A DNA stretch of 33,788 nt from Lentisphaerota bacterium (GTDB taxonomy: Bacteria > Verrucomicrobiota > Kiritimatiellia > JAAZAB01), in NCBI GenBank assembly GCA_012514555.1, contig JAAZAB010000094.1, positions 1 to 33,788 of the forward strand, in the 5' to 3' direction. Below, piece after piece: positions 9,034 through 16,517 of this stretch; the stretch's first letter is position 1; the number at the start of each line of letters is the position of its first letter. The position numbers were made by a program, and so were the translations under genes. The notes under the pieces were generated by a model. It had not been told where the DNA came from, did not search any database, and saw only the letters and a program-made list of their open reading frames with translations.

Positions 9034-9067
9034 CGCCGGGCGCGCTGCCCCGGCCCGGCGCTCTTTT
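9034..9067 (+). terminator. GC-rich hairpin followed by a T-rich run
   Basis: CGCCGGGC (9034-9041) and GCCCGGCG (9053-9060) form a perfect 8-bp stem with an 11-base loop, followed by CTCTTTT. It looks like a plus-strand intrinsic terminator but lies in a divergent spacer where no plus-strand gene precedes it. It may stop antisense or leader transcripts, or be a chance GC-rich palindrome. Confidence 0.35.
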
Positions 9068-9334
9068 CATCTTATGCTGCGCCGCAACCCCTCCGCGAGC
9101 GTCCTCGCGAGCCGGTATTACGGCATTCTTGACGCAGCCCCGAAAGCCTGAACCGCGTTGAATATTTGTCTTGTGCGGAGGGGGGATTTCCGGCATATTA
9201 ATTCTCTGCGCCAACACAATCGCCACCAGGGATTTTTCCCGGCCGAACAAAGGAGGTGAAAGCCCCATACAGTCCGCTTTCGCACACGTCAGGCGATGTT
9301 TTCAAAGAAACAGCTTTTTTGGGAGAATTGACAC
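9068..9334. other. Divergent spacer and leader of the small secreted protein gene
   Basis: This spacer holds a second small hairpin (CGCGAG 9094-9099 with CTCGCG 9104-9109), an AT-rich -10-like stretch (CATATTAAT near 9195), and AAAGGAGGTGA at 9249-9259, a perfect complement of the usual 16S rRNA 3' end. No convincing start codon follows that strong site, and the next gene starts about 75 bases later with its own GGGAG. No promoter here is strong enough to call separately. Confidence 0.5.
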
Positions 9335-9796
9335 ATGAAGCTTTTGATTGCGATGCTAGCCGTTGCGGGTCTTGTCCTGGGTTCCAGCGCGTATGCCGGC
9401 GGCGATGAAGCCGCGGCCGCTCCGGCCGCTGAAAAGGCGATTGACACCGGCAAGGCCGCCGAGGCCGCTCCGGCCGCAAAGGTTAAGCCTGTCGCCAAGC
9501 CGGCCATGGAGCCAATCACTTTTGCCGGAAAAGTCACAAAGGAAGAAAAGACTTTCAAGGGCAAGGAAGGCGCAGAGGTGAAGAAGGCGATTTACAAGGT
9601 CGTCGCCGCCGACGGCGCCGCTGTGTATCTACCCCCGGTCAAGAAGGCGAAAGAAGGCGAAGCGGCCCTGGATTACGGCACTTTCGTGGACAAGAATGTC
9701 AAGGTGTCCGGCGAAGGTTTTTCAAAGGAAAAGAACGGCAAGAAGAAAGTGATTTTCGTGAAGGTGACAGCCATTGAGGAAGTCCCGGCCCAGTAA
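9335..9796 (+). CDS. Small secreted Ala/Lys-rich protein, possible OB-fold
   Basis: I do not recognise a named family. The 153-residue product starts with a clear Sec signal peptide ending in SSAYA, so it is probably cleaved after residue ~21. A low-complexity Ala/Lys/Pro linker follows to about residue 60. The C-terminal ~90 residues alternate beta-rich stretches (ITFAGKVTKEEK, YKVVAADGAAVYLPP, FVDKNVKVSGEGF, KKVIFVKVTAIEEV) in a pattern like the small periplasmic OB-fold proteins. GGGAG lies nine bases before the ATG. A strong intrinsic terminator directly follows, so it is a single-gene unit, perhaps well expressed. Function unknown; the export and the OB-like pattern are inferred from sequence. 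Confidence 0.85.
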   Translation: MKLLIAMLAVAGLVLGSSAYAGGDEAAAAPAAEKAIDTGKAAEAAPAAKVKPVAKPAMEPITFAGKVTKEEKTFKGKEGAEVKKAIYKVVAADGAAVYLPPVKKAKEGEAALDYGTFVDKNVKVSGEGFSKEKNGKKKVIFVKVTAIEEVPAQ

Positions 9797-9821
9797 GGGC
9801 GGGTGTTATTCCGTTACGCCC

Positions 9822-9856
9822 GGGGGAAGCGCCGCGTGCGCTTCCCCCTTTTTTTT
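9822..9856 (+). terminator. Strong intrinsic terminator
   Basis: GGGGGAAGCGC (9822-9832) and GCGCTTCCCCC (9838-9848) form a perfect 11-bp stem with a 5-base loop, followed by eight T residues (9849-9856). It ends the small secreted protein gene 26 bases after its stop. The convergent speA gene gets no T-tract from this hairpin. Confidence 0.95.
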
Positions 9857-9866
9857 CCGGCGGGAA

Positions 9867-11789
9867 TCACGACTCGAAATAAGTGTACCCGCGCATGCCC
9901 GTTTCGTAGGCGTCCATGATTTCGCGGCGTTCGGTTGGCGTGATCCTGCCTTCGCGCACGGCCCGCTCCGCCGTGGTCCGAATCCGGCCGAGCATGTCGC
10001 GCGGGTCGTATTCGACCACCGACAGCACGTCCGCGACGGTGTCGCCCGCGATTTCGTGGGCGAACTCGAACTGGCCGTCCTTGCCGATGCGTATATGCAG
10101 CACGTTCGTGTCGCCCATGAGGTTATGGAGGTCCCCGAGCGTCTCCTGATATGCGCCCACGAGAAACACGCCGAGATAGTAATCGTCGTCGTCGTCGAGC
10201 TCATGCACGGGCAGGGTGCTTTTCACATCGTGTAGGTCGATGAACTTGTCTATTTTTCCGTCAGAGTCGCAGGTGATGTCCGACAAAATGGCCTTGCGCG
10301 TGGGCATTTCCAGGAGCCTGTGTATGGGCATGACCGGGAACAGCTGATCGATGGCCCAGGAATCCGGCAGTGACTGGAAAACGCTGAAGTTGCAGTAGTA
10401 GAGATCGGCCAGCGAGTTCTCCATGCCAGCCAGTTCCTCCGGGATATACTTGCCCTGCCGGCTCTCCGCGGCAATCCGGCACATGATGTCCCAGAACAGG
10501 CATTCGCCTATAGCCCGCTCGCGCAGGGTGATCTGCCCGTGCTGGAAGAGCCCTCGTATCTCCTCGCGGCAATCCACGGCATCGTGGTAGAATTCCTGGA
10601 GGTTCTTCGTATTGAGCGTGTTCCTGATGTCCCTGAGCGTATGAAGCGCCTTGTGATGCTGCTCGGACAGCTTGTCGGAAACGCTCTTGGGCTCGAAGCG
10701 GCTGGCCTCGAGCACGTTGAAGATCAGGATCGAATGGTAGGCAACCGTGGCGCGGCCGGATTCGTTGACAATGGTTGGAGGCGGCAGGCCCGCCTCCCGG
10801 GTCATGGTCATGATCTCCTCGACAACATCGGTCGCGTATTCCGCGTCCGTGTAGTTGCGGCTGCTGGCGAAGTTGGTGTGGGATCCGTCATAGTCCACGG
10901 CAAGGCCGCCGCCGATGTTTATCATGCCCATTGCGGCGCCCTCCCGCGCCATGGCCACGTAGTACCGGCAAGCCTCCCGCAGGGCGCCGCGGATGTTCCG
11001 TATGTTCGGCACCTGGGAGCCGAGGTGGTAGTGCAGCATCTGCAGGCAGTCGAGCATGTTTTCCGCGGCCAGCCTGTCGATGATGTCTATCACCTGATGG
11101 GGTTGAACCCCGAACATGCTGCGGTCGCCGCCGGAGCCGTCCCAATGCCCGCCCGCGCGGCTCGAGAGCTTGACCCTCACGCCGAGGCAGGGCCGGACGC
11201 CCATGCGCGCGGCGCGGGCCAGAATGATGGGCAGCTCGCTCGACATTTCGATGACCAGCACGGTCTGTATGCCTATCTTGCGCGCGTAAAGCGCCAGGTC
11301 TATGAACTCCTCGTCCTTGTAGCCGTTGCAGACCACCAGCGCCTCGGGATCGTCCACGTAGGCGATTGCGGCCATCAGTTCCGCCTTGCTGCCGGCCTCC
11401 AGCCCGTGATGATGCTTCCGGCCGAATTCCATGATCTCGGCCACCACCTGCTTCTGCTGGTTGACCTTGATCGGATACACCCCCCGGTACACTCCCTGGT
11501 ATCCGAGCTCGCTTATGGCCGCGTTGAACGCGCCATACAGCTGCTCGATGCGGGAAGAAAGAATGTCCGCGAAGCGCAGCAGCACAGGCAGGCTCTGGCC
11601 CCGCTGCTTGAGGCCTGAAAGCACGTCCATGATGCTGATCGCCAGCTCGGAGCCGTTCCCGAGCGGCCGCACTTCCACTTCGCCGCGCTCGGAGATGTCA
11701 AAGTACCCGTGGCCCCAATTCCGGATGCCGTACAGATCGGCCGCATTGTCGCGCGTCCAACGCACTAATGAGTCAGGCTTCATATTCAT
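9867..11789 (-). CDS. speA: Biosynthetic arginine decarboxylase
   Basis: PLP-dependent fold-III decarboxylase that converts arginine to agmatine, the first step of the agmatine route to putrescine and spermidine. About 640 residues, normal for SpeA. The lysine that binds PLP is in YPIKVNQQK near residue 108, HYHLGSQVPNI carries further cofactor contacts, GGGLAVDYDG is the glycine-rich loop, and ITCDSDGKID holds the catalytic-site Cys of the neighbouring subunit. I chose ATG 11789, preceded by AGGAGAGG ten bases upstream, over an upstream start that adds ten unconserved residues. The gene stands alone between two plus-strand genes. Its roughly 180-base putative leader contains a palindrome-bearing promoter, an Arg-rich short ORF and a terminator-like hairpin. 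Confidence 0.97.
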   Translation of the reverse strand: MNMKPDSLVRWTRDNAADLYGIRNWGHGYFDISERGEVEVRPLGNGSELAISIMDVLSGLKQRGQSLPVLLRFADILSSRIEQLYGAFNAAISELGYQGVYRGVYPIKVNQQKQVVAEIMEFGRKHHHGLEAGSKAELMAAIAYVDDPEALVVCNGYKDEEFIDLALYARKIGIQTVLVIEMSSELPIILARAARMGVRPCLGVRVKLSSRAGGHWDGSGGDRSMFGVQPHQVIDIIDRLAAENMLDCLQMLHYHLGSQVPNIRNIRGALREACRYYVAMAREGAAMGMINIGGGLAVDYDGSHTNFASSRNYTDAEYATDVVEEIMTMTREAGLPPPTIVNESGRATVAYHSILIFNVLEASRFEPKSVSDKLSEQHHKALHTLRDIRNTLNTKNLQEFYHDAVDCREEIRGLFQHGQITLRERAIGECLFWDIMCRIAAESRQGKYIPEELAGMENSLADLYYCNFSVFQSLPDSWAIDQLFPVMPIHRLLEMPTRKAILSDITCDSDGKIDKFIDLHDVKSTLPVHELDDDDDYYLGVFLVGAYQETLGDLHNLMGDTNVLHIRIGKDGQFEFAHEIAGDTVADVLSVVEYDPRDMLGRIRTTAERAVREGRITPTERREIMDAYETGMRGYTYFES

Positions 11790-11817
11790 CTGGTTGCCTC
11801 TCCTTCGAACCGCCGTC

Positions 11818-11842
11818 AAAAAAGCGGCTTCTCACCGGCCGC
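11818..11842 (-). terminator. Terminator-like hairpin in the speA leader
   Basis: Read on the minus strand, GCGGC (11842-11838) and GCCGC (11828-11824) enclose a 9-base loop and are followed by six T residues (11823-11818). It lies 29 bases before the speA start and inside the predicted transcript, the position of an attenuator. The second arm can alternatively pair CCGC with GCGG just downstream of the T-run. The 5-bp stem is short, so this is a candidate only. Confidence 0.45.
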
Positions 11843-11888
11843 CGGCGCGATCCGGGCGCGTTTGAGATTCCCCGCACGCCCTTCCGCC

Positions 11889-11942
11889 CTAAGCACGGCG
11901 CAGGCATGCCGCCCAAGTCCGGCGACAATGTCGGCGGAACAT
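11889..11942 (-). CDS. Candidate Arg-rich leader peptide upstream of speA
   Basis: A 17-codon ORF reads MFRRHCRRTWAACLRRA and ends in TAG. Six of its 17 residues are Arg, in three adjacent pairs. It lies between the candidate promoter at 11975-12003 and the terminator-like hairpin at 11818-11842, the layout of a leader peptide that senses charged tRNA-Arg. The ribosome binding site is weak (GGAAGC directly before the ATG), and CGN codons are common in this GC-rich DNA, so chance is a real alternative. Confidence 0.3.
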   Translation of the reverse strand: MFRRHCRRTWAACLRRA

Positions 11943-11974
11943 GCTTCCGATCCCGACTCTTCCGACACCGCCGC

Positions 11975-12003
11975 TTGATATACGGAACCGGTTCCCATTT
12001 CAA
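11975..12003 (-). promoter_or_regulatory. Candidate speA promoter with palindromic operator
   Basis: Minus-strand TTGAAA (12003-11998) and TATCAA (11980-11975) are 17 bases apart. The spacer contains the perfect 12-bp palindrome GGAACCGGTTCC (11984-11995), where a repressor could block polymerase. The predicted transcript starts near 11968 and gives a leader of about 180 bases. Confidence 0.5.
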
Positions 12004-12119
12004 GAATCTTTTGGCGCGGAAACGGCAAAATCTTTACCCGCCTCGGGCCGCCGTAAAAAGCCGCGGGCAGCCCGTGGTGCCCCAGGGCCTCCGGCCGGCC
12101 GCCGCTCCTCAAATAGCAG

Positions 12120-12148
12120 TTGATCCCGCCGGAGCATTCCGGTATACT
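12120..12148 (+). promoter_or_regulatory. Sigma70-like promoter for the lipoprotein gene
   Basis: TTGATC (12120-12125) and TATACT (12143-12148) are separated by 17 bases, a good match to the housekeeping consensus. The start would be near 12155, about 60 bases before the ATG. The gap from 12004 to 12119 between the divergent promoters shows nothing else I can support. Confidence 0.65.
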
Positions 12149-12214
12149 TTCAGAGATGAAGAACACATTCATGCGCCTTGTCAGTAAGCCATTGACTCCA
12201 GGAGGAAACAGAAC

Positions 12215-12985
12215 ATGAAACGCTTTTTGATTACAGGCGCGCCGCTTGCGGCAGCGTGCCTGCTGGCGGCGGGCTGCGGAACCCCCGGCTCGTATCAGCA
12301 ATCGCATTCGACAGCCGGCGCGATCATGGGCGTCGGCGCGGGAACCATCATTGGCGCCGCATACGGCCGGCCCGCCGAAGGCGCGCTTGCGGGCGCCCTG
12401 ATAGGCGGCGCGGCGGGCGCCGTGGCCGGGGAAAACCTCGACAGCAAGGCCGCGGCAGATGCCCAGGCGCAGGCATATTACGAGGCCCAGGCCCGGGCCC
12501 AGGCGCAGGCAGCGGCCAATCCGCCGGTCGGAAAAGCCGACCTGATCGAAATGTCCAAGGCCAAGATCAGCGACGAAGTGATCATTAACAAGGTGCAGTC
12601 CGCGAGTTTTGTGCAGCCGCTCTCAGCCCAGGACATCATCGAGCTCAAAAATGAAGGTGTTTCAGACAAGGTTGTCAACGCCATGATCTCCAAGGCCCAG
12701 AGCCAGTCCGCGTCGGCGCCGCCGGCAACCGGTGCCGCTGTCAAGGCGCCGGCGCAGTCCACTGTAACTACCTATTACTACGTGGACCCGGTATACCCAT
12801 GGATCTTTTATTTTGACTGGGCGCCCAGCCGTTATTACGCGCCCCCTCCTCCGCCGCGCCACTGGCATGGCCATGGGCCTGACATCGGACCCGGGCCAAG
12901 GCCTCACCCCGGCCCAGGCCCGCGCCCGGGTCCGCGCCCCGGCCCCGGGCCGGGCCCCCACCCGGGCCCGCGCCCGCCGCGCTGA
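12215..12985 (+). CDS. Glycine-zipper lipoprotein with Pro/Gly-rich tail
   Basis: 256 residues, with AGGAGGAAA just before the ATG. A lipoprotein signal ends LLAAGC with the modified Cys at 21. Residues 33-75 are a glycine zipper (GAIMGVGAGTIIG and AGALIGGAAGAVAG) like membrane-inserting 2TM glycine-zipper domains. An Ala/Gln-rich helix covers 76-102. Two similar ~20-residue segments follow, ADLIEMSKAKISDEVI at 108-123 and QDIIELKNEGVSDKVV at 139-154, an internal duplication. The tail from about 205 is aromatic and then repeats Pro-Gly-Pro-Arg/His units to the end. Outer-membrane or periplasmic location is likely; function unknown. Possible roles are envelope stress or cell-wall association, by analogy only. 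Confidence 0.9.
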   Translation: MKRFLITGAPLAAACLLAAGCGTPGSYQQSHSTAGAIMGVGAGTIIGAAYGRPAEGALAGALIGGAAGAVAGENLDSKAAADAQAQAYYEAQARAQAQAAANPPVGKADLIEMSKAKISDEVIINKVQSASFVQPLSAQDIIELKNEGVSDKVVNAMISKAQSQSASAPPATGAAVKAPAQSTVTTYYYVDPVYPWIFYFDWAPSRYYAPPPPPRHWHGHGPDIGPGPRPHPGPGPRPGPRPGPGPGPHPGPRPPR

Positions 12986-13018
12986 AGAATAAAGACAGGG
13001 GGAATCGTCTGAACAAGA

Positions 13019-13058
13019 GCCGTTTCAAAACGGCGTCAGCACAAGCCGTGCTATTTTA
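13019..13058. terminator. Hairpins between convergent genes, weak terminator
   Basis: GCCGTTT/AAACGGC (13019-13034) and AGCAC/GTGCT (13038-13052, followed by ATTTTA) are two adjacent small hairpins between the lipoprotein gene and purM. The second resembles a weak plus-strand terminator and overlaps the purM stop codon. Neither has a proper T-run. Confidence 0.35.
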
Positions 13059-14088
13059 CGAGCCGGACCCGGCCGTCCCCTTTCTCGATCACGCCCATTC
13101 GAAACGGTTTTTCCCCTGCCTGCCGGATCAGCTTCATCGCTTTTTCGGCTTCCGGCTCCCGAACGATGACGGCCATGCCGACGCCCATGTTGAACACACG
13201 GTACATCTCGTCGCGGCCTACCTTTCCGCGCGCCTGCAGAAATTCGAATTCGGGCGGCACTTCCCATGCTGACCGGTCGATCACCGCCGACACGTTCTTC
13301 GGGAGCACCCGGGGAATGTTGTCAACGAAGCCGCCTCCCGTTATGTGGGCCATTCCGCGGATCGTGACCTGCTTCATAACGGCCTTGACAGGCTTGAGAT
13401 AGCTTTTGTGGACCGCCAGCAGCACATCGGCCACGGTCCGCCCCGTGCCGGGGAACTCGTCAAAAACGCCCAGGTTAAGCTTGTCGAAAATCACCTTGCG
13501 CGCAAGCGAATACCCGTTCGTGTGCAGGCCTGAAGAACACAATCCGAGAATCGCGTCGCCCTTTCGAATGGTCCGCCCGGTGATGACCCGGCGCCTGTCC
13601 ACGACGCCCACAATTGTGCCCACGAGGTCATATTCCCCCTTCGGATAGAGCCCGGGCATCTCGGCGGTCTCGCCGCCCAACAGCGCGCACCCGTTTTCGC
13701 GGCAGGCCTTGCAAAGGCCCGAGACAATCTCCTTGAACACCCGGCCTTCGAACCGGGACGCCCCGACATAGTCCAGGAAGAAAAGGGGCTCGGCCCCATG
13801 CACCAGTATGTCGTTCACGCAATGGTTCACGATATCCTGTCCGACCGTGTCGTGGCGGCCGGCCATGCATGCCACTTTCAGCTTGGTGCCCACTCCGTCC
13901 ATGCTGGCCAGCAGTATCCTGCCGCGGCCGGGCGCCTGGAACATTCCTCCGAAAAAACCTATCCCGCTCATTACGCCCCGGACCCGGGTGCCGTCCACCA
14001 TCTTCTTCACCGCGCTAATTGCATTCGCCTTTTCATCTATGTCCACGCCCGCGGCCGCGTATGCCGATTTCTTTCGTTCCTTTGCCAT
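13051..14088 (-). CDS. purM: Phosphoribosylformylglycinamidine cyclo-ligase
   Basis: AIR synthetase, the fifth step of purine synthesis, which closes the imidazole ring of FGAM using ATP; cytoplasmic homodimer. 345 residues, normal length. N-terminal YAAAGVDIDEK, the PurM-family loop DGVGTKLKVA near residue 86, the active-site GGETAEMPGLY near residue 137, and GGGFVDNIPRVLP are all present. GGAGG four to five bases before the ATG supports the start. It stands alone, with no other pur gene in the window, 142 bp downstream of the sensor-like gene. Confidence 0.97.
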   Translation of the reverse strand: MAKERKKSAYAAAGVDIDEKANAISAVKKMVDGTRVRGVMSGIGFFGGMFQAPGRGRILLASMDGVGTKLKVACMAGRHDTVGQDIVNHCVNDILVHGAEPLFFLDYVGASRFEGRVFKEIVSGLCKACRENGCALLGGETAEMPGLYPKGEYDLVGTIVGVVDRRRVITGRTIRKGDAILGLCSSGLHTNGYSLARKVIFDKLNLGVFDEFPGTGRTVADVLLAVHKSYLKPVKAVMKQVTIRGMAHITGGGFVDNIPRVLPKNVSAVIDRSAWEVPPEFEFLQARGKVGRDEMYRVFNMGVGMAVIVREPEAEKAMKLIRQAGEKPFRMGVIEKGDGRVRLVK

Positions 14089-14230
14089 ACCGCCTCCAAA
14101 ATAATGAGCTTAACAATCCAAACTCCTAACATCGTAGCGGGTGGCGGGAAAATATCCAGCGGATTCGCCGGCGTCCCGGGGCGGGAAGTATGAGGGGATG
14201 CCGAAGCCAGGGCGGAATGCCGCGGCGCGG

Positions 14231-15211
14231 CTACCAGATCTTGATCAGGTTATCGGACTTGGAGGACTCTGGATCCGACGTTTTTTGCGGCAGGTACGGT
14301 TCGGTGCGGTACACCGTCATCTGCTGAAGCCGGTCGAGTATGCTCGCCACGGCATCGGCGGCCACCCGGCACTCCTCCAGCATGGCCTGGGCTTCCGCCG
14401 GCAAATCCATGCGCCGAGTCATTTCGAGGTATCCGATGATGACCGTGGCCGGCTGGCCCAGATGGTGGCAGGCGGTGCCCAGCGCCTCGATCATCACTCT
14501 CTGCCTTTCGGCATCGAGCAGGGACTCGGTTTGGGCTTCAATTGTTTTCACGCGCTCTTCCGTCTGCTTCACCACCTTTTGCATGAGCGCTTCTATCGCG
14601 GCAAGGTCGTCCTCGTCCGTCACCAATGCGACTTGGTCCGGTAATTTGCCGCCCGTCAGACTCTCCATGTATTGCCGGAGGCGCAGGATGTTGACCGGGT
14701 ACTTGTACAGGATCCAGTACCCCAGCCCCATGAATGGAAGAACCAGCGCCATCAGAGGCCAGAGCTTATCCAAGGTCGTCCTGGCTCCCATCCAGCCGTT
14801 CAGCCAAAGGTACGTTACTATAAGCAGGGGAATCACCGAATTCAGGGCTATTGCCACCGCGAACTGGGCCTTGACACCAGTAGATGAGAGGGAAAAGCGA
14901 TGCTTCTTCAAGGGTTTCGGCGGGGCTTCGCCGGCCGGGGCGGAAGCGCCTGCCGCCGAGTCCGCCGCCGGGGAGCGCGAGTCAGTCTGTTTTTTTTCGG
15001 CATGTGAAGCGGCATTCACAAGCAAAACGTCAGGCGAATTGGCCAATGCCCTGTCAATCGCCTTCCTGCCTTCGTCGGCGAGCGCGGCCGAGTACCCCCA
15101 GGCTTCCAGGCAGTTGCATAGCGCAGCCCTGCTCTTGCTGTCCCCTTCGATGACAAGGATGCAGCCGGCGGATTGCGGCGCGGATGGAATGTTGCCGTCG
15201 TTCCTGTTCAC
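14231..15211 (-). CDS. Half-receiver / two-TM / HisKA protein without ATPase domain
   Basis: 326 residues. Residues 17-68 match the first half of a response-regulator receiver (ILVIEGDSKSR, then PDVLLVNAAS), but Asn66 stands where the phospho-accepting Asp should be and the second half of the fold is absent. An acidic/Pro-rich linker follows, then two TM helices at about 115-137 and 152-169, a coiled coil at about 203-245, and a HisKA-like helix with ALGTACHHLGQPATVIIG at 243-260, where His249 or His250 fits the phosphoacceptor. The chain ends soon after YRTEPYLPQ with no HATPase_c N, G1 or G2 boxes. So it cannot phosphorylate itself by the usual route and may be a scaffold or phosphorelay partner. 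The GTG start has no clear Shine-Dalgarno site. Confidence 0.88.
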   Translation of the reverse strand: MNRNDGNIPSAPQSAGCILVIEGDSKSRAALCNCLEAWGYSAALADEGRKAIDRALANSPDVLLVNAASHAEKKQTDSRSPAADSAAGASAPAGEAPPKPLKKHRFSLSSTGVKAQFAVAIALNSVIPLLIVTYLWLNGWMGARTTLDKLWPLMALVLPFMGLGYWILYKYPVNILRLRQYMESLTGGKLPDQVALVTDEDDLAAIEALMQKVVKQTEERVKTIEAQTESLLDAERQRVMIEALGTACHHLGQPATVIIGYLEMTRRMDLPAEAQAMLEECRVAADAVASILDRLQQMTVYRTEPYLPQKTSDPESSKSDNLIKIW

Positions 15212-15301
15212 GGGTTTGTCGAGGGACGGGCTTCTGCTTGCTTCCTATTGATTGAAACGCCCGGCCTTTTCGCCCCTTGGTTTAATACCGCTGTAATTCT
15301 T

Positions 15302-15331
15302 ATTCTGCCACAGGGCGCCGGGCATTGTCAA
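15302..15331 (-). promoter_or_regulatory. Sigma70-like promoter for the HisKA-like gene
   Basis: Minus-strand TTGACA (15331-15326), a perfect -35 box, and CAGAAT (15307-15302) are 18 bases apart. The start would be near 15295, giving a leader of about 84 bases. The gene is therefore probably not simply read through from hemW. Confidence 0.6.
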
Positions 15332-15371
15332 TAACTTTTGTATTCGCAACCGCCCGCGATCCCGCAGGGCT

Positions 15372-16517
15372 TCAGTCGCCGAGCAGCTCCACGGCTATGG
15401 CGTCCGCGAGGTCCAGGCCGCGCCGGCTCATGCGCCATCTTCCATCCTTGATTTCGACCAGGCGCTGTTCGCGCAGCGGCTCCAGTTTCCGCTCGAATCC
15501 GCCGACAGCCTCGAGCTGAACGCCTTCCAACATCCGCAGCCCGAAGATAAGGCGCTCGGCGGCCCGGATCCGGGGCGTGAGCTCGTCGAATTCCCGCGGG
15601 GGGTCGCCCCCGCCTTCCAGGGCGGCCAGGTATGATGCAAGGTCCGGGGCGTTGGCCCACCGAAGGAGGCCCGAGCACGAGGCCGCGGCCGGGCCGAACC
15701 CGAGGTAATCCTCGCCGCGCCAGCAGGCCGTGTTGTGCCGGCATTCGAACCCGGGCCGCGCGTAATTCGATATTTCGTACCGGCGAAAACCGGCCTGGCT
15801 CAGCGCTTTTTCGGCCCGGCGCAGATCGTTGAGCTGTTCCCGATCAGGCTTGGCCCGGAGCCGGGCGCCGGGGCTGCGCGCGCAGAGGCGGGACCCCTCC
15901 TCGAACGTGAGCGCGTAGACGGACACGTGTTCGGGCCGCAGGGCGACGGCGCTATCCAGCGTGCGCTGCCATGTCCGCGGCCCCACTCCCGGAACGCAGG
16001 CGATCAAATCAAGGCCTATGTTTCGAAAGCCCGCTTCGCGCGCCAGGTCGAAGGCCCGGAAAATATCCGCAGCCGTATGCCGCCTGCCCAGGCGAAGCAG
16101 GACTCGATCGTCGAAGGATTGGGCGCCCAGGCTGAGGCGGTTGACGCCCGCGGCGGCAAGAGTTTCCAGCGTCTCTCGCGTCAGCGTTCCGGGATTGGCT
16201 TCAACGGACCATTCGCCGTTCCGCCGCAGGGGAAACCGGCGCCGGAGCCCGGAGCACAGGCGCTCGATCCGCTTGGAGCCGAGAATGGTTGGAGTGCCGC
16301 CCCCGACGTAAATGGTCCCGGTCTCCACGGGTTCGGGCAGAGCGCAGCGGCGCATCTCCAATTCAAGCGCGGCGAGCCAGCGATCGGCCAGCGCCGGATC
16401 CAGCATGACGGAATAAAACGCGCAGTAAACGCATTTCCCGTCGCAGAACGGCACGTGCACATAGATTCCGGCGGGCTCAGGCGGGGCGCCGGGCCGCAAG
16501 CTGGTCGACGAGTTCAT
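15372..16517 (-). CDS. hemW: HemW-like radical SAM protein (heme chaperone)
   Basis: 381 residues. The N-terminus IYVHVPFCDGKCVYC carries the CxxxCxxC cluster motif (Cys25, 29, 32), followed by GGGTPT and the HemN_C-like C-terminal domain. HemW proteins bind heme and a 4Fe-4S cluster and deliver heme to enzymes. Older annotation calls them oxygen-independent coproporphyrinogen oxidases, but true HemN has an additional Cys after the third one, and this protein has CAFYS, the HemW form. The start at 16517 lies inside the PHP gene, overlapping its 3' end by 41 bases, so the two are very probably co-transcribed. No strong Shine-Dalgarno site is seen. Confidence 0.93.
   Translation of the reverse strand: MNSSTSLRPGAPPEPAGIYVHVPFCDGKCVYCAFYSVMLDPALADRWLAALELEMRRCALPEPVETGTIYVGGGTPTILGSKRIERLCSGLRRRFPLRRNGEWSVEANPGTLTRETLETLAAAGVNRLSLGAQSFDDRVLLRLGRRHTAADIFRAFDLAREAGFRNIGLDLIACVPGVGPRTWQRTLDSAVALRPEHVSVYALTFEEGSRLCARSPGARLRAKPDREQLNDLRRAEKALSQAGFRRYEISNYARPGFECRHNTACWRGEDYLGFGPAAASCSGLLRWANAPDLASYLAALEGGGDPPREFDELTPRIRAAERLIFGLRMLEGVQLEAVGGFERKLEPLREQRLVEIKDGRWRMSRRGLDLADAIAVELLGD

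Noticed and set aside
9074-9151. 25-codon ORF upstream of the secreted protein gene
   Set aside because: No Shine-Dalgarno site and no link to a regulatory hairpin downstream.
9257-9340. GTG inside the strong AAAGGAGGTGA site as a start codon
   Set aside because: The reading frame runs out of frame into the secreted protein gene, and the site itself could not serve as its own ribosome binding site.
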